Shown: positions 12,301 through 24,537 of the stretch, piece after piece
Position numbering within the stretch: position 1 is the stretch's first letter
How the letters are laid out: each line of letters opens with the position of its first letter
Origin: Coptis chinensis
Lineage: Eukaryota > Streptophyta > Magnoliopsida > Ranunculales > Ranunculaceae
Direction of reading: 5' to 3'
Assembly (NCBI GenBank): GCA_015680905.1
Contig: JADFTS010000044.1
Span: forward strand, 186,001 to 250,000
Length of the DNA: 64,000 nucleotides
Translations under genes and position numbers: made by a program
Notes under the pieces: generated by a model
What the model saw: the letters and a program-made list of their open reading frames with translations, nothing else
Databases searched by the model: none
Told to the model about the DNA's origin: nothing

Positions 12301-15232
12301 TGTTCCTTATTACAACCAAAACCACGAACCTCCAAAAACCACTAAGCATTCAAGAGCAGAGTGTCTATAGTAGCACCAGTACATGTACTATTGCTATCGG
12401 AAGAGATGATTTCAAATATCTCTATAATCATACTCTTATACTACAAAAGGAGGATTTCGTTCTTCATTTTCTAAATCTAGGACAAGGATATCAGTAACTC
12501 TTTGACATATGAAGTTTAGTATTCCGTATTATTGTACCAAGTTAATGATATTTGTAACTCTTAGGACATTCAATGTGTAGATACAACATATTTAGCTGTA
12601 GGATATTAACAATAAAACCGATGTTTTGTTATATGGTAGTAATTAGTAAAGTATACATATGGAGAGTTTTTTACTTTTTCTTTGATCGTTAAGAACTATC
12701 AAGAGTTTTTTTTTTTTTTTTTTTTTCATAATGATAACGAATTTTACAAATAATTAGAGCAAACGTGCAACAAGCTGTGCCGCAAGTCTTTTCTGAATAG
12801 CAAATGCTATCATTCTAAAAACAAACTCGTTAGAACCAAATTTGTCATAACCTTCATCCCATAACTTTTCAAGTCAGGGAGCTCAACAGACTGTTGTTCC
12901 AAGAAACCGAAAGTGTCGAAACTAAACGAGATGAAACAATGCTGGTTAGCCTTGCAAGCTTCATCATGCTTCTCCATCTTCCTTGTCGTTGCTCTCTTAG
13001 CTGCTTCTCCCACCTCAAAGCCACCATTCTCCAACCCTACCAACAGAGAAATTCTAGTTACATCAACACATGCATGTTTTCCCTTAGACCAACTATAGAT
13101 TAAGACATCCGCAGGCCGAAGTGTTGATCTATCCTCATTCAGATCAGTAAGAAAGTTAACAGGAGCTTCTTTCTTCACTAGAACTCCAGTCCTCCAAAAT
13201 GCATCACACAAAATGTCTCTAACATGATCATATCGGTATTTAAAACCCGAAAAATGTCTACAATGTGCTGCATGGTCCCCATAAGCATCTAATCTACTCT
13301 TTTTACATACAAGGTAAAGACCACCATCAGAGTACAGAGGAATCATAAGACGGTATCGGAGAATGGCATGATACTCCACTTGTGACATACGCTGTCCAAG
13401 GCCCTCTATCGGAATAGCAAGTAAAAAATCTTTTGCATATTCCGACTGCAAGCATCCAATGACTGCCTTTCTAACGAGTAGATAACTCAAACTCCCTCTC
13501 AAGACTAACAACTATTTTACCGTAAAAAGCTTCCACCAAAACTTTTTGTGGTTTTGAGGGGGCAATAGCATTCACAGCCAGAGAATCAAGGTCAAAATCG
13601 GAAAGACAGAGACGCAATGCACTGGTAGCATCATCAAAGATCTCACATATAGGCACTGGACCACAACTCTTAAGAATGTGATTCTGAAGCTCTAAAGTCT
13701 GAAAACGGGAGGCCACAAAAGCAAAAGCAGATACATCAAATGCACAATAGATACCTAACCCACTATGGCGTAATGGAAGCGTCGCTAAACGCCACTGCAA
13801 ATCCCCGAAGCCAGGACCATCAGAAACTATAATACCCTGCAGAACCATGCGAAGGTATATACTCTTTATGGTTTTTTTTCTTTTTTTCGATACTACGATA
13901 ATAAGAACTACTAAGAGTTGAGGAAACAAATGTATATCCTATAAGGTCGTATCCGTGAAGTATTAGATGTTAGTATCCACCGTAGAATGTAAATATGGAG
14001 TCGGTGGGCATATTCAAGTATCATCTATCAATCTACGAAAGCAACCAAATGAGCTCTGGACAAGGATTTTGGGTTTGAGTCAGACACAGATCTTCCTAGT
14101 TTGAGCTTTGTTATGACCTAATTCTTCCTCTTCTCTTTTGTTAGTTTCCCTCTACTAGTCTCTCTCTTCTATTAGGTTTTTCTCTCTCTCTCTCTTATAC
14201 TAGGTCCTCCGCTATGTACGCCTAACCTTTGATCTTCCATTCATCCATCAGCTCTACTATTCCCACGTGTCCTCTACATCGAGACACACCTGTCCACCGC
14301 CTAGCCAATTATTTGATATCCTCCGCTCTATGGTTTCTACATACGCCTCCCCCTTTGGACTTCTTTTTGGCCCCAACAACCCATTCATTCCTCCGGACCT
14401 ATAACTGGGCCGTGACAAGCTTCTATAAAGCTTATTCCATAATGGAAATTCAAAAGGGAGGGCTTTGCATCAGAATGATAGATCCACCTCAAGTAACTTG
14501 AGAGCAAAAGAAGAAAACTATAAGAAACTGTTAGGATACATATATATAAAAGGAATAGTAGTAGTATATAGTATATAGGGAATGAAGATACCAATGAAGA
14601 GGAGTCCTGCCACCATTATCAGGAGTGTCGAATTCGGCAGCGTATTTAACAGTAATGTGGTTTAAGAAGTAGGTTTGTCCATACTGAGCAGCAACATGAA
14701 CTGCCTGGTTGTAAGCAAGTGGAATAGTAATGAGAAAGAAAGAGTTATGATGAGAATGAGATGTAGGTAGAATTAGAAAGTAGTTACCCGATATCCATTG
14801 AGGTCGGGAGCCTCAAGGCTGGCAGCATTGAGCAATAGTACATCAGCAACAGCAATGGAGCCTCGAACGGCGGCCCAATGCAAAGCGGTCTGTTGAGTAT
14901 TATCAGTGGCATTGACATCGCCGCCGTGCTTGAATCAACAAACAGGAAAAAAGACAAGTAATTTAATACGGCGGCAACATAATAATAATAAAAAAGTAGG
15001 CTAGTACCTGAATGATGAAGTTGGCAATGTCGGGGAAGTTGTTAAGAGCAGCCCACTGGAGGGGGTAGTAACCATTTCCATCGGGTGTGGACAGAGAGGA
15101 ACCTTGTTCGACGAATTTACAGAGTTGGTCTAGATCACCATAAGCAGATGCAGAGAACACATCGGTTATCTCCACACCATTCGGGTTTCTACTTTGGAAC
15201 TCTGTTGTACTAACCACTTGGATTTCCGCCAT
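6375..15232 (-). CDS. PAT23: Ankyrin-repeat DHHC protein S-acyltransferase (PAT23/TIP1 type)
   Basis: Protein S-acyltransferase that palmitoylates cysteines of target proteins at Golgi or plasma membrane; its relative TIP1 is needed for tip growth. Exons in transcript order: 15232-15008, 14928-14788, 14704-14592, 12105-12026, 11457-11294, 9877-9739, 9645-9546, 9015-8955, 7865-7788, 7642-7544, 7333-7255, 7161-7013, 6569-6375. All junctions are GT-AG and in frame, giving 540 residues (remembered At2g14255 about 536). Exons 1-5 encode the ankyrin repeats (e.g. [19 protein letters not shown]). Exons 6-7 encode two membrane helices, and exons 9-10 the Cys-rich domain with D388-H-H-C391. Exons 11-12 carry two more helices, and exon 13 the TTxE motif (TTNE, about 482-485). 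The closest remembered match is PAT23 rather than TIP1. Intron 3 carries a LINE remnant; intron 5 a palindromic repeat. Confidence 0.93.
9978..10200. repeat. Degenerate palindromic repeat in PAT23 intron 5
   Basis: The motif GTGTCCAACATGGA occurs twice (about 10046 and 10107). It sits among further GTGTCC/GGACAC and ATACGT words in both orientations. This looks like a decayed DNA transposon or MITE, but no clean terminal repeats or target duplication could be fixed. Confidence 0.35.
12691..12705 (+). repeat. LINE target-site duplication, left copy
   Basis: AAGAACTATCAAGAG, directly before the T-run. It matches 13903-13917 (AAGAACTACTAAGAG) at 13 of 15 positions. Confidence 0.75.
12706..13902 (-). 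mobile_element. 5'-truncated LINE (non-LTR retrotransposon) in PAT23 intron 3
   Basis: Same-strand insertion in the largest intron of PAT23. Reading the minus strand, a frame at about 13850-13500 carries [15 protein letters not shown] and [10 protein letters not shown], typical of the C-terminal part of plant LINE-type reverse transcriptase proteins. After a frameshift near 13500 a second frame (13511-12810) continues with [18 protein letters not shown]. It then has a Cys/His cluster ([17 protein letters not shown]) and [11 protein letters not shown]...ACVDVT. The minus strand ends in an A-run (T-run 12706-12726 on +). The element is flanked by imperfect 15-bp direct repeats at 12691-12705 and 13903-13917. 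The N-terminal part and most of the RT are missing, so it cannot move by itself. Confidence 0.8.
13903..13917 (+). repeat. LINE target-site duplication, right copy
   Basis: AAGAACTACTAAGAG at the 5' border of the LINE remnant, pairing with 12691-12705. Confidence 0.75.
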
Positions 15233-16768
15233 TTACCAGAGATTGAGCTTCGTTTTCGTTTGGTGCAAGGGCTTAATAATTTTAAAGATTGGACAATTTA
15301 ATTATATATATATTAGTTTAGGTAGAAGCCTCCATTTGACCGAGTCCACACCCGCGTTGGAGCAACCTCATTTTTGTACTCACACTCATTGTGTTTATGT
15401 TTAGTGCATTGTTAGCAATAAGGCAATTATGCGATGTTTAATTAATACACGTTTTAAACGTTCGGTGATATTATGTTAGTAAATATTAATAATAGTTGTC
15501 ATTCTTTACAATATAACAAACATATCTAAACAATTTAGCTACTTTGACCATTTAATGGTCCATATAGGTACTTTCATTTATTTGTTTTTGGATTGAAATT
15601 ACCGTTCAAATTTCAAAATACACACACACTATGATATGACAATTTAAATATTGTCCAAAAAATATAAAAAAAACTTTTTGATTAATTTATCACTAAAAAT
15701 ATAAGAGTGAGGGACTTAAAGTAAAAGTGAGGATATAAAGTATATAAAAAATAACAAAAACGCAACTGATTTTTATTTATTTTTTGGAAAATTCGGCAAA
15801 AATTCGTATTATTCGTTTCAAAGCAAAAAATCGTGAATTATTGCAAATCTTTCAAACATTCGGAAGTATTATATGTTTTGTCATTCAAAATTTGATTTGT
15901 GAATAATTCGGCGAATTGCTAACAAGGGTTTAGTATAGTATTCGCCCAAAAAAAATATACAAACGGCCACAAGAAATTTTCTTCCATGGTTTTAGTAGTT
16001 TGGTTTGCCCTCTACTAACCCGAAACCCGAAAAGATATTAGTTTGGTTTCAGGTTTGCTCTCCACCAAACTGATATAAATCCGAACGGATAAAATGACAT
16101 TTTAATAATTTCTATGATTAATTTTATATATATTTAACAATTTTGTGGCTGAAATTAATCAATTTAATTTAGAATTTAATTGATTTTATAGTTTTCGGTT
16201 CAAATCGGTTCGATTTCGGATTGCAATATATCGGTTCGGTTAGTAATATATATTATCAGTTCGGTTTTCAGTTCTGATTTTCCAGAATCCGACCCAAACC
16301 GATCTATTGTCAGCCATGCAGGGGCTAGATTTTTGAAACCAAAAATTTTAACTGATTTCAGATACCAAATTACCAATCAAACACATGAAATACTAGGTAA
16401 TAGTTTGGAAGCCTTTTTGTTGCATTGGCTTACAACTCAAGTGACTCATGATACAACTATCAAACACGAGACTATGACTCTATGACATAAAACAACTAGC
16501 TGAAGGCTGAAATGTTTGGGATTCCAAAACTTTCTTATTGACTCGCCCAAATATTCTGAGTACTTACATATGCTAACACCTACTGACATGAGTTAACACT
16601 ACGAAAGTTCTCTTCCCTCATCTGTACTATTACAATCTCTATACCTTTATACTAGTATATATATTACAAACTTTAAAAGGGTTCTTCTCATATTGCACAC
16701 ACATTTAAGTTGCTCGAATGTTCGAGTAAATAAAGAGGCAAGTCAAGTTTGAGCTGATGCTGTAGCTC
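15233..16768. other. Intergenic, AT-rich, between PAT23 5' end and RLK7 3' end
   Basis: Contains the PAT23 promoter and the 3' flank of the receptor kinase gene. Around 16190-16310 there is a cluster of GGTTCGGTT/AACCGA words, as often seen in decayed plant transposons. No coding similarity was seen. Confidence 0.5.
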
Positions 16769-19700
16769 CTATTTTGTCTCCATGCCCTCCTCAGTAGTAT
16801 AATCTTTGAAGATTTTGATACTTACCAACTTACATGGTTCTGCTTCCTCTAGCATTTGTACTACCTTTCTCATTGAGGGTCTAAGTGCAGGAAGCCTAGC
16901 TGTACATAGCACAGCCACTCTCAACACTTTAATTGCATCTTCCTTGAGAACCTCTTGGATACTCGAATCAACCACACTCATTACACTTTCCCTGCTAGTC
17001 ATCTTGCTGCTTATCCATTGGACTATGTCCCTGTTCTCCCCAAATTCCGAATCAATTGGTATCTTTCCCGTCACAAGCTCCATGAGAACTACTCCGAAAC
17101 TGTACACATCGCTTTTCTCATTCACTTGGTACGTGTACGCATATTCTACCCAATACAGAAAAAGACACACCAAAAGTTGTTAGTTCAATTCAAACGTCAA
17201 CATAAAAGTTCCAAGTGCGAATACAATGACAAAGTGAGAAGCCGCCAAAAAATAGAAAAGAAAAAAGAAGGGAAATAGCAAATATATATGTACAGATCAG
17301 ATCCAAGTGAGGTCTTTGTCATGGCCAGATAATGCTTTAGTTTTTAAAAGGACTCTCAAGAGTCAGTCAAGAGCCATTGCTCTATTATTTGTTTAAGGCC
17401 GGTGCAGCCCCACTAGGCCACTAGTGTATTTTGACAATAAACACAGAGAAGCCCAACCTATTCTTACAAAAAACTATGAATTGTGAAACAAAAACAAAAC
17501 GAAACGAAAAAGTAAACTCTCTTCTCAATCAATTTCTACTACTAATCTACAGGCTTGCTGACATAAGTATTAAGACTTTTATATAAAAAAACCCGAAGAC
17601 TTTAAGCAACCAGGAGAAGCATTTCCTGATTTATAATGATTGAAGAAATCCAGATCATACGAACTTGTCTATGGTCTTCAAGACGCCAACGGTATATGAA
17701 ATTGGTCAAGTTTGGTCTGGTGACCAGAATGGATCTCTAAATAAAGTTATCCACCCAAATAATGTTCAAAGTTACCAAATGACTTATACTATTACCACTC
17801 TATGTAATAACACCATAAAAAAATTTATCACTATTACCACTTGGTACTTCACTCTATTGAGGAGTTTACTACTACTAATACTAAAACTACAGAATAGTTG
17901 AACCTTACCGGGTGCAATATAGCCGTGAGTTCCTGTAATGATGTGCGCGGTCGTTCCCTTTCCACCGGCAGAAGCTGCTTGAAGAACGATCTTAGCGAGT
18001 CCAAAATCAGCTATTCGAGGCTTAAAGAACTCATCCAGCAATATATTGCTTGACTTGACATCACGATGAATAACTGGTCTATCACACCCATGATGCAAAT
18101 ACTCCAAGCCCTTAGCCGCCCCAACAGCAATCTCATATCTGGTCTCCCAATCAAGATCCATCTTCTTATTACAAGTGTGCAACCTATCCCACAAACTTCC
18201 ATTGGGTAGGTACTCGTAGACCAACAAACTTGAATCCTCACTAGTGATGCTACAATACAGCTTCACCACGTTCACATGTCGTATGGAGCTTAATGTCTCC
18301 ACCTCAGCATCAAATTCTGGTAAGTTCCCAGACCGTTTCATCAGCATTGTGGCACTACTACGACTACTCTTCCGGTTACCAGAATCTGACTTCCAAATGT
18401 GTTTCACAGCCAGGTCATTTCCATTTGCAAGACCAACTCTATAGACATTCCCTGAACCACCAGTTCCAATTATATTTTCTTGTTTGATTGAATTCAAAAT
18501 GTCTTGTTCAGTAAAACTCAATATGCTAAAAGACTTCACATCCCAAGAATCGGATTTCATTGAGCGCTCATCATCTTTGCTCTTCTTTTTCATGAAAATG
18601 AAGCATGCAAGGGACATCAGTAAAACAGCTGTCCCTGCAAGAAAGCAAGTGATGAGTGTTCGAATTTGACTTGCCTTGCCGGAATCTGATGAACACTTGC
18701 GAAAGTATTGTATATTTTGGCTACAGAGGTCAGGATTTCCAGCAAAGCTGCCGTTATAAGCTTGAATTGAGAGAGAATGTGGAATAGGTCCTGTCAAGCG
18801 GTTGTTTGACAGGTCGAGAAGGCTAAGCTTTGGAGAAGATAAACTTGTTGGAATATGACTAGAGAGCTCGTTGTCTGATAGGTTCAACGAGTTTAGAGAT
18901 GGTAATGAACCCAGACTTGCAGGGATTGCACCAGTAAACGAATTGTCAGCTAAATTGATGTTGTTTAGATGAGAACAAGAGGCAACTGAATCTGGAATAC
19001 TGCCCAAAAACATATTCTCCTGTAAGTATAAACTGTTGAGCATTTTCAGTTCTCCAATACTCGCAGGAATCTGACCAGAAAACTGATTCGAGCTAAGGTC
19101 AATTAGTACAAGAGAGGAAGCTTTTGTGATTTCCGATGGTAACTGACCAGAAAATCGGTTGGATTGGAGGTGTAATTGAGTAAGTTTTTTGGCATTTCCA
19201 ATTTCAGACGTAAGAGGACCATCAAATTGATTCATGGCGAGATCTACCAAATCGAGATTTGGCAATCCCCAAATTCCAGGAGGAACACTGCCTGAGAGAG
19301 AATTATTGCTGACTCGAAAACGGTTCATGGACAAACAATGTTCATAAGTCTCCGGAATTCCACCAGTAAACTTGTTCTGGAGCATGAGTAAAGCAGTCAT
19401 GGTGCCTCTCTTGCACATGTCAGATGGAATAGGACCAGTGAGGTAATTCTCTGAGACGTCGATGAAGTCAAAATCCGCCCAAGAACCAAGCATTGGAGGC
19501 AAATTACCTGTGAGCATGTTGGCATAAAGCGAGAGATTAACTAGGAACTTGAAATCACCGAATTCCACTGGCACTTGTCCAGAAAACTTGTTAAAAAACA
19601 GCTGCAGAGAGACCAATTGTGTTAAGGGCTTCAACTCCGAGAGATCTCCTTCAAGATTGTTAGCCGACGCATCAAAATTTTTAAGGCTAGAAAGATTTCC

Positions 19701-20498
19701 AAAACCCACAGGTAATTCTCCAGTGAGAGAGTTGTCGTAAAGTTCAAGCTGCCACAGTTTCTTGAGTTTGTTGATTTCAGGTGGTATCTGTCCATATAAA
19801 GCATTATCAGAGAGCTCTAGATTGGCCAACTCCGTCAAATTTCCAATCTCTGCTGGAATTCCCCCCTGTAGACTACAGTTTGTGAGATAAAGCCGGTAAA
19901 GCCTGTCAAGCTTTAGAATCTCCACAGGAAACGAACTATTCTCGAACAAATTATCCCCGACGCTTAAAAACTCGAGACCCGTGATATTTTCAAGTGACTT
20001 CCATGGAAAAACACCAGAAAATCCAGTATTATTCATATTCAAGAATGTCAGTCCAGTAAGAGAAGGAAAATCTGGCACCACTCCACTAAATGAATTCATA
20101 GAAAGATCCAAGTAAGTCAACTTGGTACAGTTATTCAAACCTTTCGAAATTGTTCCGGATAATAAGTTCGAGCCAAGATTGAGCATTTCCAGAGATTGAA
20201 GCTTGCATATCAAGTCAATAGGAAGAGGTCCAACTAACTGATGTCCAGGGAGGTCGATTTGCGTCACGGATTGTTTGTCGCAAACTATTCCAGTGAAGTT
20301 GCAAGGAGAAGTATCTGACCTCCATGAATCCAACACAGGTGTGTTTGGTTTTTGAAATGCTGACTTTACTTGCAGTAAAATTTTAAGCTCATCGGAATCA
20401 TAAGAGAAAACATAGAGAAAACATAAGAGAAAACATAGAAGAAAGAAGAATTCCCTATGAACTCCTCTTGAAGGTAGTATATTTACAGGGGAAAACAT
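16769..20498 (-). CDS. RLK7: LRR receptor-like kinase, subfamily XI (RLK7/IKU2 type)
   Basis: Plasma-membrane receptor kinase. RLK7 perceives PIP peptides and the related IKU2 controls seed size. Exons: 20498-17909 and 17145-16769, with one 763-bp intron splitting the Glu codon of the APE motif (IAP-E-Y); total 988 residues. Order: signal peptide (FFFLLCFLLCFLYVFS), LRR N-cap ending CNFTGIVC, about 20 LRRs, Cys pair after the repeats, a membrane helix (TCFLAGTAVLLMSLACFIF), then a Ser/Thr kinase. The kinase has a Gly loop IGTGGSGNVYRV, Lys in LAVKHIW, RD-type HRD ([10 protein letters not shown]), DFG (IADFGLAK) and the C-terminal AEPCKLVSIKI. All catalytic residues are present. Sequence detail such as SGVFPWKSLENIT and SITSEDSSLLVYEYLPNGSL fits RLK7 slightly better than IKU2. 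Confidence 0.93.
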
Positions 20499-21858
20499 TT
20501 CTGGGATAGAAGAAAGATAGGAAACTTTCTTGTCTTCAAAGTTGGACTTGTGTGGAAGTTATAGACAAGAGGTTGAAGCTAGTAATCGTAAAGGAAGAAA
20601 GAAAGTGGGTGTCAAGTGGGACAGAGTGATCTCTAATAGTTAAACCACATGCTCTGCTTCTAGAGTTCTAGTGTCTTTTCAGTTTTCACATGAACAGTTA
20701 AATCTCGACAATCAAAATAAAAGTCCTTGGTGATTATCCTTGTCTGCAATTAATACCCAATCAAAGTGAGCGTGTGGGTGTATATTCTTGTTAGTTTGGA
20801 AACAGTAATAAGGTGAAAGCAATGGAGTTTTCTTCGGCACTGTGGATGCTGATATGATTTACAGTTTGGTCCAAATACATGTCCATAAGGTGAACTTGTT
20901 TTATGTGTTAGTGGAAGGTGTGAGGTGGGTGGTGGTGGTGGAAGCTGCATGAGAAGATAGATAGAACTTGGAAGCTTCCAGCCGCCCTGTTTGACTAGAA
21001 TCTCACTGATACAAGTGTGTCTTATCTGTTTTTATCCCCTTCGTTTTCTGTACATGAAATCTACTTTAGAATCTAAAATCGAGACAAGGCAAGCTGAACC
21101 AAGTAAAGGTGAATGCAGATATACTAGGCGATCCTTGGCTCCTCAATATGGTCCCTGCTTTGGGAAGTAAACATGAGTTACCGTGAGATCAACAGGTCTT
21201 GGCCCATAAGCATAAGCATTTTGTATATATGTGACACATCTCCACTCGATCTAATAGTTGTATGGTACAAATAATTATATAATTTTTATAAATTTTATAT
21301 TAAAATACATTCTAAATTTGAATTTTTACAAATTTTTGTTAAGTTGAATAGATTGGAAGAAAGACGACTTTTTCTTTTAAGTGATTACTAACTAAACGAT
21401 TTATGATTTTTATGGATGTTACTCAATGGTTGATGTGTTTACAATCCTATAGGATTGATTTTACTGTCTAGCTATATTGTCTCAGTTGTACAACTACTGA
21501 AACAGAAAATAACATGTTTATGCCATCCAACTAAGATTACGGGAAACACATTACACACAGACATTCAACTTCAAATTACATCAATAAAGATTACCAATTA
21601 CCAATTCTTTTGGGAAACAATTACAAGAAAATTCAATGAAAGATCAATAAAGATTACCAGTTACCAATTTTTTGGAATCAAGACAAACCAAAGCTTTGAA
21701 TTAATTTATCACAAAAAAAAAAAAAAAAAAAAAAAAAATCATTTCCCGCATGCTTGAGGCAAAAATCGCCACTTAAGCTATAAGCCTATTCAAAGTTCCA
21801 AACTAACCCAAAAATAAGCTGGCATAACTAAAACCAGCAAATTCGTCAAGTAAATGTA
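20499..21858. other. Intergenic between RLK7 5' end and GT14 3' end
   Basis: Includes the RLK7 promoter. At 21581-21675 a block with AATAAAGATTACCARTTACCAA occurs twice with a 63-bp offset, followed by an A-run at 21714-21738. No gene was recognised. Confidence 0.5.
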
Positions 21859-24050
21859 TCAAAATTTCATTACTGTTGAGCTCAGGTTGAGCAGGGGCTC
21901 TAATGCACTGGGATCAAACTTCCTTGCAAAGAGATAACATACAGATGTCTGCTGTGAATTATATGTACACATTGTCCCATTATTTCTTATAGACTGTATA
22001 AACCCTTCAGTTATATCAACCCCGCCATAGGTAGCAGGGTGTGGGCCTCCCTTCGACCAATCAACCCAAGTCACACTACGATTAGCATTCAGAGCGCCAA
22101 AAAACATGTTCAAATAAGTAGGAAGGTAATGCTCATCTGGGTAGCACGAAGGCTTGCAGTATTTCCTGAAGAGCGAGTAGTAGCTGGTGTCTGAGATTAT
22201 ATTCACAGCTAGAGCACGGTCCATCTCAAACCATTGAGACCCTTTCCGCCAATGGTTGAGCTTAATTGTTGGAAACATTTTGCGGGGATAACGACCACGC
22301 CCATAACGGGAGGGATCATCATAGGATTCAACAAAACTATGTTGAGAACCTACAAGATATTTATAGACCGTATCAAACTCGTAAACTGGTATACAACTCT
22401 CTGAGAGCAACACAAATCGCTCATTAGAGAAGTCCAACAGAGCATTGGCCAAAAGACGCTTCTCACTATCTACTAGCTCTACTGATCCCCAGTGGACAAT
22501 CTGAAAAAAAGACAAGAAAAGAAAAGTTGTTATGTATTAGTGTATTACGAAAGAATAAATGCATGAAAGTTCGAATAATTGATTGGGAAGAAACAAATAT
22601 AAAAAGACCAACTAACGAAAATCCTTATTCATCTTGTCAAAAGGTCTCCAATCAGAATAAAAAAACAAAAAAAAACTATAAGGTATTTTCCAGATGGTAA
22701 GAGTCTAGGGCACCTGTTTCATTAATAGGCTGTGCATATCACAAAATTATAACATACATAGCAATAATATAGGGAGGCGACGTCCAGAAGAACTGGTAGA
22801 GTCGACGAAATAAGTTATGGTCCATTGGCTTCTCAATTAGACGCAGAAAAAACCAACAATAATCTCGTTCCTTTTTCTAAGGTTACCTGTGGTGAGATCT
22901 GGGGAAGAAGAAATAAAGAAAGACATCCTCGGAAGGAGATTTGCTTAGAAGAAGAACAAGATATGGAAGATGGGCATAAATGAATATTTGAAATGAAACT
23001 CCATGGAAATGGATACTAAAACAAAATGAATTTCTTAAATATAAGAGTTTAGAAATTAGCAAATTCTAGCCAGGACAGACTTAAAGGTGGAAAAGCCAGA
23101 TACAAAGCATTATATTAAATAAATTACATAGCCTCGAAACTCCATTATGAATGACATTCCAAATACAAAATGGCCTTGATCCCTCATGAAGAAGTGGCCA
23201 TGTATGTAACCTTGTCATAAGAAAACTGCTTCTCTTGATGTTGGTCTAACAGATAAGTTCTCCTTTCTTGGGTAAGCTAAAGCAAACCAAGGATAACATC
23301 ACAATATTGCAATTGTGTGGAGAAAAAAAATGCGAACTCCTAACAGGTAATATAATATACATGTCATAGGTTTGCCAATGCTATGCAAGAATGAAAAAAC
23401 AATTCTCAGCTCACTTAGCAAAAAAAAAAAAAGTCCTACAGGTCATAGGTTCTCGAATTAATAATAAGAAGAAAAGATAGACGAGAGATAATACCTGACT
23501 TGGAATTTGGCGACCATAGAAAGCGGAGTTCTTGGATACATTGAGCTTGTAGCCTGGAGGTGCATGTATATAAATTGAAAACAAGTGTTCATGGCCTGTG
23601 AAAAATCTGTCCCATAACGGTGAGAGAGGCAAGGGTCCTCGTGTCAAGAAGAGAAAGGCAAGTTTAGGCACTCTATGATATGGATAAGTATCAATAGTGG
23701 GTACCATGGAAGCTCTCCAGAAGAGTTGATCATCGGAGAAAGAGTGTGTCAAGTGGGGCGGGTGGAGAAATATAGTAAAATTGAAATGATCCGTGTTTCC
23801 AACACTTAGACAGGAGGAGGAGGGGGATGGTGGGGAGAGTAGGTGGTTGGCTAGTATGAGCAGTAGCAGGTGAAAAGAACAAGTTAGATTGTGACTTAAT
23901 AAGATTTGCTCTTGCAACGAGGCCAAAAACGAGACCAGCTAAAAAAACGAGAAGAATGAAGAGAAACTTAACAATTCGACAGGAGAATTCCTTAGTAAGT
24001 GGAAATTTAAACATATCAACGTCTTCTTCATCTGCTCTACCACTACGCAT
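21859..24050 (-). CDS. GT14/BC10-like glycosyltransferase, frameshifted in exon 1
   Basis: Putative Golgi type II membrane glycosyltransferase of the Core-2/I-branching family (GT14; rice BRITTLE CULM10 group), acting in cell-wall or arabinogalactan glycosylation. Exons: 24050-23495 and 22500-21859. The N-terminus has a short cytosolic tail and a membrane anchor (VKFLFILLVFLAGLVFGLVA). The catalytic part starts with PKLAFLFLTRGPLPLSPLWDRFF and continues in exon 2 with FVLLSESCIPVYEF, KGSQWFEMDRALAV and CYPDEHYLPTYLNM. Between anchor and catalytic part the frame slips by one base, within the pyrimidine-rich stretch at about 23810-23850 (minus strand CCCCCTCCTCCTCCTG). The total would be about 398 residues, normal for the family. 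It may be a real recent lesion or a sequence error. A 5'UTR intron (about 24140-24073; GTAAGT...TTTACAG) is plausible. Confidence 0.78.
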
Positions 24051-24537
24051 GGGTTTATTATAAATTTTTTACTGTAAATATTAATAATATAATAATAATT
24101 AGTATATCAGCCGGAAGAAATAAATAAAAGGTTAACTTACGATGTGAGTAGCATTGAGAGATCGGGATTTCGGAGTCAGGATCGGTGTGTTTTTTATTAT
24201 TTTGATTTGTTAGTGGCATCCGTAGAATTCATAAACTCATTGGGATTTCGGAGTCAGAATCGGTGTGTTTTTTATTATTTTGATTTGTTAGTGGCATCCG
24301 TAGAATCCATAAACTCTGCCGGACATCAGGACATGTATATATATATATATTACATCACGCACGTGTACACCAAACACACATCTCGATAATGCCAGTTTTC
24401 TTCTCGAACTGAAAAATAGGATAAGGAGTTAAACTTTCTGTTTCCACACATCTCAAAATTTCACGTCAGCCTCTCATCTATTGTTTTCGTTTTATTTATA
24501 TTTGGAGATTGAGTTAACTTTCTTCTTCAAAAGAGAT
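24051..24537. promoter_or_regulatory. Divergent promoter region GT14 / peroxisomal MDH
   Basis: Only 487 bp separate the two divergent start codons, so the genes share an upstream region. It contains the 78-bp tandem repeat listed separately. Confidence 0.55.
24164..24316. repeat. Tandem duplication, 78-bp unit, two copies
   Basis: A unit beginning GGGATTTCGGAGTCAG starts at 24164 and again at 24242. The copies differ at only a few bases (AGGATC/AGAATC, AATTCA/AATCCA). Confidence 0.9.

Noticed and set aside
12894..13103. Plus-strand ORFs of 60-70 codons
   Set aside because: They are antisense to the LINE coding remnant, with no family similarity.
16190..16310. GGTTCGGTT-rich cluster as a transposon
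   Set aside because: No terminal repeats or target duplication; only a compositional impression.
21714..21738. A-run as a retroposon tail
   Set aside because: No upstream body or target duplication was found.
24144..24389. Plus-strand ORF of 81 codons with an internal amino-acid repeat
   Set aside because: The repeat is the 78-bp tandem duplication (a multiple of 3) read in frame, in a promoter region.
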